Shown: piece after piece, positions 45,860-53,098 of the stretch
Numbering within the stretch: the stretch's first letter is position 1
How the letters are laid out: each line of letters begins with the position of its first letter
From: Geodermatophilus dictyosporus
GTDB lineage: Bacteria; Actinomycetota; Actinomycetes; Mycobacteriales; Geodermatophilaceae
DNA: 64,000 bases
Assembly: GCF_900115505.1 (NCBI RefSeq)
Contig: NZ_FOWQ01000005.1
Span: 186,001 to 250,000, forward strand
Direction of reading: 5' to 3'
Translations under genes and position numbers: made by a program
Notes under the pieces: model-generated
What the model saw: the letters and a program-made list of their open reading frames with translations, nothing else
Database searches by the model: none
What the model was told of the DNA's origin: nothing

Positions 45860-46087
45860 CTACTTGCGGAGCTGCTCGTAGACCTCCTTGCAGGCCGGGC
45901 ACACCGGGCTGCCGGGCTTGGGGCTCTTGGTCACCGGGAACACCTCACCGCACAGGGCCTCGACCAGCGTGCCCATGACCGCGCTCTCGGCGATCTTGTT
46001 CTTGCGCACGTAGTGGAAGACCTCGTTGGCGTTGCCGGTGTCGCTGTCGCGGACGTCGGGCTTCTCGAGGAGGTCGGAGTCGCTCAC
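45860..46087 (-). CDS. DUF3039 protein
   Basis: 75-residue DUF3039 protein (Rv2708c position). NEVFHYVRKNKIAESAVMG and ALCGEVFPVTKSP...CPACKEVYEQL with three cysteines that may bind zinc are typical. GTG 46087 is preferred; longer in-frame starts exist up to 46201 but overlap the divergent promoter. Function unknown. Confidence 0.93.
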   Translation of the reverse strand: MSDSDLLEKPDVRDSDTGNANEVFHYVRKNKIAESAVMGTLVEALCGEVFPVTKSPKPGSPVCPACKEVYEQLRK

Positions 46088-46178
46088 GGGCTCTCCCAGG
46101 GTCGGGTCCAGGTCGCGGCGGGTGCCCGGCGCCCAGGGAGGAGCCGGGCGCCACCCGCCCACCGACCATGATGGCAGG

Positions 46179-47129
46179 GTGTCCGTCGAACCCACCTCCA
46201 CCGGCCGTCACGCCGCCGGCTCCCCGCTGCGCCTCTCCCCCGAGGTCGCCGAGGCGCTGGCCACCGGAGCCCCCGTCGTCGCGCTGGAGAGCACGCTGCT
46301 CGCCCACGGCCTGCCCCGGCCGGACAACCGGGCCGCCGCGGACGACGTCGAGGCCGCGGTGCGGGCCGGTGGCGCCCTGCCGGCCACCGTCGCGGTGCTC
46401 GACGGCGTCCCGCACGTGGGTCTGACCGCCGAGCAGGTCGACCGGGTGTGCAGCGACCCCGACCTGGCCAAGCTCGGCGTCCGCGACCTGCCGGTGGCCG
46501 CCGCGCTGGGCCTGTCGGGAGCCACCACCGTCTCCAGCACCGCCCTGCTGGCCGCCGCCGCGGGGATCGGCGTGTTCGCGACCGGCGGGCTGGGCGGGGT
46601 GCACCGCCAGTCGGCCGAGACCTTCGACGAGTCGGCCGACCTCACCGCGCTGTCGCGGACGTCGCTGGCCGTCGTCTGCGCGGGCGTGAAGTCCATCCTC
46701 GACGTCCCGGCGACGCTGGAGCGGATGGAGAGCCTGTCGGTGACCGTCGTCGGCTACCGCACGCGGACCTTCCCCGGCTTCTACGTGGCCGACTCCGGGT
46801 CGCCGGTCGAGTGGTCGGTCGACTCCCCGGAGCAGGCCGCCGCGGTGCTCGCCGCGCGCCGGGAGCTGGCACCGGGCGCGGTCGTCGTCGCCAACCCGCT
46901 GCCGGCCGACGAGCAGCTCGACCCGGCGCTGCACGACCGGGTCATCGCCGACGCGCTCGCCGCCGCCGAGGCCGCCGGCGTGCGCGGCAAGGCGGTGACG
47001 CCGTTCGTGCTCGACCACCTGCACCGGGCCAGCGGGGGCGCCACCTTGGCGGTCAACGTGCGGCTGGTGCTGCGCAACGCCGAGCTCGCGGGCCGGATCG
47101 CCGCCGCGCTCGCCGGGCAGGCGCGCTGA
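46179..47129 (+). CDS. psuG: Pseudouridine-5'-phosphate glycosidase
   Basis: 316-residue enzyme splitting pseudouridine 5'-phosphate into uracil and ribose 5-phosphate. ALESTLLAHGLPRPDN, the FATGGLGGVHRQSAETFDES loop, CAGVKSILDVPATLE with the catalytic Lys, and TPFVLDHLHRASGG are typical. GTG 46179 fits family length. It is followed by a PfkB kinase, the usual partner (PsuK) that makes the substrate, with CTGA or 14-nt spacing. Confidence 0.95.
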   Translation: MSVEPTSTGRHAAGSPLRLSPEVAEALATGAPVVALESTLLAHGLPRPDNRAAADDVEAAVRAGGALPATVAVLDGVPHVGLTAEQVDRVCSDPDLAKLGVRDLPVAAALGLSGATTVSSTALLAAAAGIGVFATGGLGGVHRQSAETFDESADLTALSRTSLAVVCAGVKSILDVPATLERMESLSVTVVGYRTRTFPGFYVADSGSPVEWSVDSPEQAAAVLAARRELAPGAVVVANPLPADEQLDPALHDRVIADALAAAEAAGVRGKAVTPFVLDHLHRASGGATLAVNVRLVLRNAELAGRIAAALAGQAR

Positions 47130-47143
47130 GCACCGCGCGGCCG

Positions 47144-48004
47144 GTGGTCGTCGTCGGCGACGTCGCCACCGACGTCGTCGCCGTCCTCGCCGGGGAGCCG
47201 GCGCCGGGTTCGGACCGGCCGGCCACCATCCGCACCCGGGGCGGTGGCGCCGGCGCCAACGTGGCCGCCCACCTGGCCGCGCTCGGCGTGCCGGTGCTGC
47301 TGGCCGGCTGCGTCGGCGACGACGCCGCCGGGACGGCGCAGGCCGGCGAGCTGGCCGCGGCCGGCGTCCGGACGGCGCTGCGCCGCGTCGCCGGGGCCGC
47401 CACCGGCACGATCGTGAGCCTGGTCGAGCCCGGCGGGCAGCGCAGCATGCTGGCCGACCGCGGCGCCAACCTGGACCTGCGTGCCGGCGACGTCCCGGCA
47501 CCTCCGCCCGGCGGGCACCTGCACCTGTCGGGCTACACGCTGCTCGACGAGCGGCCGCGCGCGGCCGGGCTGGCGGCGCTGGCCGCGGCCCGTGGCGCCG
47601 GGTGCACCGTCTCGGTGGACCCGGCCTCGACCGGCCCGCTGGCCGCCTCCGGGGTGGACCGGTGGCTGGCCGACACCGCCGGCGCCGACCTGCTGCTGCC
47701 CAACGCCGACGAGGCGCGGCTGCTCACCGGCTGCGCGGACGCGGCCGCCGCCGCGCGGGCGCTGGCCGGCCGGCACGCCGCGGTGGCGGTGACCCTGGGT
47801 GCCGACGGGGCGCTGTGGGCCGCGGGCGGCACGCTGGTGCACCGCCCCGCGCACCCCGCCGAGGTGGTCGACACCACCGGCGCGGGGGACGCGTTCACCG
47901 CCGGACTGCTGGCGGTGTGGCTGGCGGGAGGGGAGCCGGCCGCCGCCCTGGACGGCGGGCTGGCCCGGGCCGCCGCGGTGGTCGGGCGGCCCGGGGCGCG
48001 CTGA
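47144..48004 (+). CDS. PfkB-family kinase, probable pseudouridine kinase
   Basis: 286-residue ribokinase-like kinase. N-terminal GDVATDVVAVLAG, the GG motif RTRGGGAGANVAAHLAALG and the C-terminal anion-hole/catalytic DTTGAGDAFTAGLLA are intact. Next to psuG it is probably the pseudouridine kinase, though this family includes ribokinases and others. GTG 47144 is the first standard start; CTG 47126, overlapping the psuG stop as CTGA, would add six residues and create coupling. Confidence 0.9.
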   Translation: MVVVGDVATDVVAVLAGEPAPGSDRPATIRTRGGGAGANVAAHLAALGVPVLLAGCVGDDAAGTAQAGELAAAGVRTALRRVAGAATGTIVSLVEPGGQRSMLADRGANLDLRAGDVPAPPPGGHLHLSGYTLLDERPRAAGLAALAAARGAGCTVSVDPASTGPLAASGVDRWLADTAGADLLLPNADEARLLTGCADAAAAARALAGRHAAVAVTLGADGALWAAGGTLVHRPAHPAEVVDTTGAGDAFTAGLLAVWLAGGEPAAALDGGLARAAAVVGRPGAR

Positions 48005-48007
48005 GGA

Positions 48008-48373
48008 TCAGCCGTCGATGACCCGGCCGCCCTCGATCACCCGGCGCTCCCGTCCGGGCGCCTCCAGGATCCGGTCGGGCCGCGGGGCGATGTAGCGGTG
48101 GGCGTCGAGCTTCTTCTTCGGCGGCCGGTCGTTGGCCATCACGACGGCGATCCAGGGCAGCACCGTGCCGAGCACGGCGAAGATGATCATCAGCCACACC
48201 GTCTGGTAGAAGACCGCGGCCAGCACCAGGCTGACGCCGCGGACGGCCATGGTGAGGACGTAGCGCCTCTTCCGGGCGGCGTGCTGCTCCACCAGGCTCG
48301 GTTCGGCCTGGGTGATCAGCACCGGCTCGGCCTTGCGGGGTCGCGCGGACTGCTGGCTCGAGGCCACGAGCAC
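48008..48373 (-). CDS. DUF3099 membrane protein
   Basis: 121-residue DUF3099 protein. ITQAEPSLVEQHAARKRRYV leads to two membrane helices (MAVRGVSLVLAAVFYQTVWL; IIFAVLGTVLPWIAVVMAN) and a basic tail. GTG 48373 follows GGAGGGAAGG; GTG 48367 is an alternative. Convergent with the kinase, 3 nt apart. Function unknown. Confidence 0.9.
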   Translation of the reverse strand: MLVASSQQSARPRKAEPVLITQAEPSLVEQHAARKRRYVLTMAVRGVSLVLAAVFYQTVWLMIIFAVLGTVLPWIAVVMANDRPPKKKLDAHRYIAPRPDRILEAPGRERRVIEGGRVIDG

Positions 48374-48546
48374 CCTTCCCTCCGCGGGCCGGGGCAGAGA
48401 CGGCACGGTGTCGCCTGCGCGGGACCGGTTGCTCGCCATCCGGTGGCGGGCAATCCGGCGTCTCCCGGTCCAGACTCCATCGTGCCACTCGCAGCAGGTC
48501 CGTGCAGGGGCCTCCGCGGACGATCCGGTACTGGCGGAGGGCGTGG

Positions 48547-49146
48547 TCAGCGGGTCGCCGCGGCGGCCCTCGCCGCCTTCTTCGCCTCCTGCTTGGCGGC
48601 ACGCACCTCGGCCAGGGACTCGGGCCCGGTGATGTCGGCGACCGACCGCCGCGAGCCCTCCTCGCCGTAGGAGCCGGCCGCCTCGCGCCACCCCGGCGGC
48701 GTCACGCCGTACTGCTTGCCGAGCAGGGCGACGAGGATCTTGGCCTTCTGCGCGCCGAAGCCGGGGAGCTCGCCGATGCGACGCAGCAGGGTGGCGCCGT
48801 CCGGGACGCCGTCCCACAGGTTCTCGGCGCGGCCGTCGTAGCGGTCGACCAGCAACCGGCACAGCGCCCGTGTCCGCGCCGCCATGGACCCGGGGTAGCG
48901 GTGCACCGCGGGCGGCCCGGCGAACCAGGCGGCCACCGCGTCGGGGTCGGCGTCGGCGATGTCGGCGGCCGACAGGCTGTCCGACGCGGGGTCCAGGCCC
49001 ATCCGCTCGGCGAGCAGGCGCGGCCCGGCGAAGGCCCGCTCCATGGGGAACTGCTGGTCGAACAGCATCCCGAGCACGAGGGCGAGCGGGTCACGGCCGA
49101 GGAGGTCGTCGGCGGCGTCGTCCTGGGTGATGCGCAGCGTCGGCAC
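48547..49146 (-). CDS. HhH-GPD-type base-excision repair protein
   Basis: 199 residues. DPLALVLGMLFDQQFPMERA, RIGELPGFGAQKAKILVALL (helix-hairpin-helix plus GPD-like region) indicate a small DNA glycosylase-like protein; the basic tail AAKQEAKKAARAAAATR may bind DNA. GTG 49146 is preferred by similarity to relatives starting MPTLRITQDDAADDLL. The first 65 bases of its coding sequence and its leader are duplicated upstream of the next gene. Confidence 0.87.
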   Translation of the reverse strand: MPTLRITQDDAADDLLGRDPLALVLGMLFDQQFPMERAFAGPRLLAERMGLDPASDSLSAADIADADPDAVAAWFAGPPAVHRYPGSMAARTRALCRLLVDRYDGRAENLWDGVPDGATLLRRIGELPGFGAQKAKILVALLGKQYGVTPPGWREAAGSYGEEGSRRSVADITGPESLAEVRAAKQEAKKAARAAAATR

Positions 49147-49179
49147 GTCGGCAGTGTGCCGCAGCACGGCCCCGGGGCG
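49081..49179. repeat. 99-bp direct duplication, copy 1 (5' end of HhH-GPD gene)
   Basis: Matches 49804-49902 with 11 mismatches in 99 positions and no gaps, in direct orientation. It covers the leader and first 22 codons of the HhH-GPD gene. Confidence 0.85.
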
Positions 49180-49230
49180 ACTGCCCTCCGGCGGCGGCCA
49201 CCGTGGTCCTCCCGGTCGTGACGGTCGTGC

Positions 49231-49869
49231 TCAGTGCAGGGCGGCGTCGGCCGGGCCGACGGCCCACCGGCGGAAGCGGACGACCAGGCCGGCCCGGGTG
49301 GGGGCGCAGCAGTACGGGCCCGCCGCGACCGGGACGCCGGCCGGGAAGGGGGCGACGCGGACCAGGCGGAACGGCTCGTCGTCGACCCGTGCCCGCACGG
49401 TCACCGCGTCCCCGGCGCGGCTCGCGCGCACGGTCACCCGGCGCCCGGCCCACTCCGGCACGGGCGCCACCGACCAGTCGGAACGGCCCAGCGTGACGAC
49501 GGCGCCGACCTGGAGCGCACCGTCGGAGACCTCGACGCCGGCCTTGAGCCACGTCCGTGCGTCGGCCCGCAGCACGAGCCCCGCCTGGTCGAACTGCTCG
49601 CCGAAGGACGCGTCGAGGGAGACCTCGACCGCGCCCGGGTCGGTCAGCGGAGCGAGCAGCGCGTGCGCGTCGTCGTGCACGAAGCCGTAGGCGGTGTGCC
49701 GCCAGGCGTCGCTGCCCTCGGCCGCGGTGACGAGCAGGTCCGCCCCCTCCTCCGACGCCGCGACCGGCGGCGTGGTCCACGACCCGCCGGACCAGGGCAG
49801 GACGGCGAGCGGGTCCCGACCGGAGGAGTCGCCGGCGGCGTCGTCCTGGGTGGTGCGCGGCGTCGGCAC
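49231..49869 (-). CDS. DUF1349 protein with duplicated N-terminus
   Basis: 212-residue DUF1349 beta-sandwich protein (lectin/glucanase-like fold). WSGGSWTTPPVAASEEGADL, EGSDAWRHTAYGFVHDDAHA and the C-terminal YCCAPTRAGLVVRFR are typical. Its first 21 residues (VPTPRTTQDDAAGDSSGRD) are a copy of the N-terminus of the neighbouring HhH-GPD protein, supplied by the 99-bp duplication, and are not part of the DUF1349 fold. The leader was copied too, so the expression signals may be shared. Confidence 0.85.
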   Translation of the reverse strand: MPTPRTTQDDAAGDSSGRDPLAVLPWSGGSWTTPPVAASEEGADLLVTAAEGSDAWRHTAYGFVHDDAHALLAPLTDPGAVEVSLDASFGEQFDQAGLVLRADARTWLKAGVEVSDGALQVGAVVTLGRSDWSVAPVPEWAGRRVTVRASRAGDAVTVRARVDDEPFRLVRVAPFPAGVPVAAGPYCCAPTRAGLVVRFRRWAVGPADAALH

Positions 49870-49902
49870 GTCGGCAGTGTGCCGCAGCGCGACCCCGGGG
49901 CG
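49804..49902. repeat. 99-bp direct duplication, copy 2 (5' end of DUF1349 gene)
   Basis: Second copy of the segment at 49081-49179, 89% identical, most differences being transitions. It supplies the leader, GTG start and first codons of the DUF1349 gene. Confidence 0.85.
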
Positions 49903-49974
49903 GCCCGCCGCGGGCGGGACGCCGTCCACGAGCACCCGGTGGCGGATCGTGCGCGATCAGGTGAGGCTCGACCG

Positions 49975-50916
49975 GTGAGGATCCTGGTGACGGGGGCGTC
50001 CGGCTTCGTGGGCAGCCGGCTGGCCACCGCCCTGGTCGGGGAGGGCCACGACGTCCGGGCGATGACGCGGCACCCGGAGGGCTACCGCGGCGCGGGCGCC
50101 GCCGTCGCCGGCGACGTCGGCGACGAGGGATCGCTGCGCGAGGCCCTCGACGGCTGCGAGGCGGCCTACTACCTGGTGCACTCGCTCGCCGACCCCGACT
50201 TCGAGCGGAAGGACGCCGCGGCGGCCCGGTCGTTCGCGCGGGCGGCGGCCGGGACGGGGGTCGGGCGCATCGTCTACCTGGGCGGCCTGGGCCGTGACGG
50301 CGACACCCTCTCCCCGCACCTGCGCAGCCGCCGTCAGGTCGAGCGGCTGCTGGGCGGGACCGGCGTACCGGTCACGGTGCTGCGCGCCGGCATCGTCGTC
50401 GGCCACGGCGGCGTCTCGTGGGAGCTGACCCGTCAGCTGGTGGCCCACCTGCCGGCGATGGTCACCCCCCGCTGGGTGCACACCCGCACCCAGCCGATCG
50501 CGGTCGCCGACGTGATCCGCTACCTCGTGGGCGTGCTGCGGGCGCCGGAGGCCGCGGGCCGGGTGTTCGAGGTGGGTGGCCCCGAGGTGCTCTCCTACCT
50601 CGACATGCTCACCCGGGTGGCCCTCGTCCAGAACCGTCACCTCTTCGTCGTCCCGGTGCCACTGCTCAGCCCGCGGCTGTCCTCCCGCTGGCTGGCGCTG
50701 GTGACCGACGTCGACGTCGCCACCGGCCGGTCGCTCATCGACTCGATGACCAACGAGGTGGTCGTCACCGACGACTCGATCCGCTCGGTGGTGCCCTTCG
50801 AGCCGATGGACTACGACCGGATGGTCCTCGAGGCGCTCGTCGAGCGCGCCGCCGAGCACCGGCGACGGGGCCGCCGGCGGCGGGCCGGGTGGCTGAGCCG
50901 CGGAGCCCGCCGGTGA
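49975..50916 (+). CDS. NAD(P)-binding epimerase/NmrA-like protein
   Basis: 313-residue atypical SDR. RILVTGASGFVGSRLATAL at the N-terminus, YYLVHSLADPDFERKDA and IVYLGGLGRDGDTLSPHLRS match the group of NAD(P)H-binding proteins often fused to DUF2867. GTG 49975 is used. Its stop overlaps the CPBP protease start (GTGA). Function unknown; relatives are called complex I NDUFA9 subunit-like. Confidence 0.88.
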   Translation: MRILVTGASGFVGSRLATALVGEGHDVRAMTRHPEGYRGAGAAVAGDVGDEGSLREALDGCEAAYYLVHSLADPDFERKDAAAARSFARAAAGTGVGRIVYLGGLGRDGDTLSPHLRSRRQVERLLGGTGVPVTVLRAGIVVGHGGVSWELTRQLVAHLPAMVTPRWVHTRTQPIAVADVIRYLVGVLRAPEAAGRVFEVGGPEVLSYLDMLTRVALVQNRHLFVVPVPLLSPRLSSRWLALVTDVDVATGRSLIDSMTNEVVVTDDSIRSVVPFEPMDYDRMVLEALVERAAEHRRRGRRRRAGWLSRGARR

Positions 50917-51695
50917 CCGCGGCGCGGCGCGGGCCGGCCGGCACCGTGGGCCGGTGGCTGCGGCGGACGCTGATCGAGCGGGTGCCCCGCGACCACCGCG
51001 AGTCCGACGCCGCCTTCCGCCGTCGGCGCCGGATCACCGCCGGCACCGCGGTGACCGGCGCGACGCTGCTGGGCGTGTCGCTGTCCCAGCCGCCGGACTC
51101 GCCGCGGTTCTACGGCCTGACGCTGGCCGTGGCCGGCACCTGGGTGGCCGGGGGGCTGGCCTCCGGGCCGCTGCACCTGGGTTGGACCGTCGGTGAGGAC
51201 AGGGCGCTGCGCCGGCCGCTGACCACCCCGGTCCTCACCGGCGTGGGCGCCTTCGGCGCGTTCTACGGCGCCGCGCTGGTCGCCCGGCGCATCCCGGTCC
51301 TCGACCGGGCGATCACGTCGGTGCTCCGCTACGCCCACCAGGGGTCGTTCCCGCTGGTGCTGACGACGACGCTGGCCAACGGCGTGGCCGAGGAGGTGTT
51401 CTTCCGCGGGGCGCTGTACGCCGCGATCGGCGTCGACCGGCCGGTGCTCAAGTCGACAGCCGTCTACGGCCTGGCCACGACCGCCACGCGCAACCCGGCG
51501 CTGGTGCTGGCCAGCATCGCGATGGGGGTGCTCTTCGGGCTGCAGCGGCAGGCCACCGGCGGCATCCAGGCACCGGTCCTGACCCACCTGGCCTGGTCGG
51601 TGCTCATGCTGCGCCACCTGCCCCCGCTGTTCACCGACCGGCCCGCACTCGACGACCCGCGGCCCCCTCGGCGGGGCGTGACCTCCGGAGCGTGA
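50913..51695 (+). CDS. CPBP-family intramembrane metalloprotease
   Basis: 260-residue membrane protein. The catalytic EExxxR is in NGVAEEVFFRGALYAAIG, and the later TRNPALVLASIAMGVLFGLQ and LTHLAWSVLML supply the family motifs. About six transmembrane helices after a basic N-terminus. Translationally coupled to the epimerase. Substrate unknown. Confidence 0.9.
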   Translation: MTAARRGPAGTVGRWLRRTLIERVPRDHRESDAAFRRRRRITAGTAVTGATLLGVSLSQPPDSPRFYGLTLAVAGTWVAGGLASGPLHLGWTVGEDRALRRPLTTPVLTGVGAFGAFYGAALVARRIPVLDRAITSVLRYAHQGSFPLVLTTTLANGVAEEVFFRGALYAAIGVDRPVLKSTAVYGLATTATRNPALVLASIAMGVLFGLQRQATGGIQAPVLTHLAWSVLMLRHLPPLFTDRPALDDPRPPRRGVTSGA

Positions 51696-51700
51696 GCTGC

Positions 51701-51716
51701 GCGCCCGACCGGGCGC
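51701..51716. terminator. Short hairpin between convergent genes
   Basis: GCGCCC (51701-51706) and GGGCGC (51711-51716) with a GACC loop, 5 nt after the protease stop. Confidence 0.4.
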
Positions 51717-51752
51717 CCCCGCGACCCGCGCGGACGACGACGTCCCGGCACC

Positions 51753-52152
51753 TCAGAGCTGCAGGACCGCGGCCGCGCTGAGGTACGCCGCCGACACACC
51801 CTCGGGGTCGTGCAGGTCCCCCGGGTCCGCCACCGCCGCCCGGGACCGCGCGCGCACCGCGGCTCCGGGGTCCTCGGCGACGAGGTCGACGGACAGCCCT
51901 GTGACGACGGCACGGGCGTCGTGCTCGTCCGGGCCGTCGAGGGCCAGGCCGTCGTGGAGCAGCTGCGCCGCCTCCCGGAACACCTCGCGGGCCAGCTCGG
52001 GGTCCACGTCGGGCCGCTCGCGGGCCACCGCCTCGGCGGCCGCCAGGAACTGCCCGAACGGCGGGCCCACGCCGGGGGGGGGGGGGGGGCGACGTGCCGC
52101 GAGCCTCCCAGCGCGGGTCCGTGGGGACGACGCGGTCGTACCACTCGCTCAC
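51753..52152 (-). pseudogene. Small helical protein gene split by a G16 run
   Basis: Two in-frame halves are separated at a run of 16 G (52074-52089; C on the coding strand). The 5' part from GTG 52152 reads VSEWYDRVVPTDPRWEARGT, then polyproline; the 3' part reads GPPFGQFLAAAEAVARERPD and continues to a stop at 51753. They are offset by one base: 15 or 18 C would give a single protein of about 132 residues with a Pro5 (or Pro6) linker. It may be phase-variable, a real frameshift or a sequencing error. Function unknown. Confidence 0.55.
52074..52089. repeat. G16 homopolymer
   Basis: Sixteen consecutive G on the plus strand within a minus-strand coding region; by far the longest homopolymer in the window. 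Confidence 0.9.
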
Positions 52153-52207
52153 CCGGTGTCCCCCGCCGCGGGCCACGGAGGGGGACACCGGGTGGTCGGG
52201 CGTCAGG

Positions 52208-52909
52208 TCAGGCGGGGACGTGCTGCCCGGTGACCGGCGCGTGGACGGCGGGCTCGGCTCGCAGCAGCGCTCGTGCCGCCGGAGCGAGCCCGACGACGAG
52301 GGCGCCGGCCCACACCGTCGTCGACCAGGGCTGCGAACCGACGCCCAGGAACAGCACCGTGCCGAGGCACACGGTCAGCGCCGCCCACAGCGGCACGATG
52401 CGCGCCCGGCGGAGCGCCACCGCCTGGGGGAGCCACGCCAGGGCACCGAGGAGGAACGGCACGAACAGGGCCACGTTGAACGGCACGACGTCGAACGCCA
52501 GCCCCAGCTCGGCGGCCGACTGCCGGTCCGGCTGGGCGGACAGGAGCTGCAGCAGCCCGTAGTAGCCGGTGAGGTGCACGACCTCGCCGATCACCCCGAG
52601 CACGGCGAGGAGGAGTCCCGTCCACGCCCAGCGCCGGGATCGTGCCGCGGCCAGCCGCCACAGCGCCACGGCCGCGGGGATGCTCGCCAGCACGCCGGCG
52701 TAGGCCAGCCACGAGGCAAGCTCGAAGGTGCCCCGGTGCGCGTCGATGGCGGCGAGCTGGGCCGTGGCCTCGGCGACGCCCCACGTGGTGGCCACCCCAC
52801 CCACCTCGTCCACCCCCTCGGCGGACATCCGCAGCAGGTCCGCCGCCCCGAGCAGCACCGGGGTGAGCACGATCCCGCCCGCCCCCACGATCTCCGTCTT
52901 CCTGGCCAT
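52208..52909 (-). CDS. Multi-pass membrane protein of unknown function
   Basis: 233 residues with about six transmembrane helices (IVGAGGIVLTPVLLGAADLL; LASWLAYAGVLASIPAAVAL; AWTGLLLAVLGVIGEVVHLT and later). GGAGGAC precedes ATG 52909. It resembles DUF4386-type proteins loosely. Located next to, and divergent from, the histidine kinase. Function unknown. Confidence 0.75.
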   Translation of the reverse strand: MARKTEIVGAGGIVLTPVLLGAADLLRMSAEGVDEVGGVATTWGVAEATAQLAAIDAHRGTFELASWLAYAGVLASIPAAVALWRLAAARSRRWAWTGLLLAVLGVIGEVVHLTGYYGLLQLLSAQPDRQSAAELGLAFDVVPFNVALFVPFLLGALAWLPQAVALRRARIVPLWAALTVCLGTVLFLGVGSQPWSTTVWAGALVVGLAPAARALLRAEPAVHAPVTGQHVPA

Positions 52910-53098
52910 GTCGTCCTCCGAGGTCCCCCGGTCCGTGCCGGGACGTCCCAGACCCTGACCGGGCACGCCCGTCGCGTCGTCCGCCTCGGCGCACCCGGCG
53001 GTGTGGCAGCGGCGCACCGGCGGACTCGCAGATCCGCTGACCGGACGTCAGCGCGCAGGTGGACGCTCCGGCCGCCCGCCGCCACTAACCTCCGCCGC

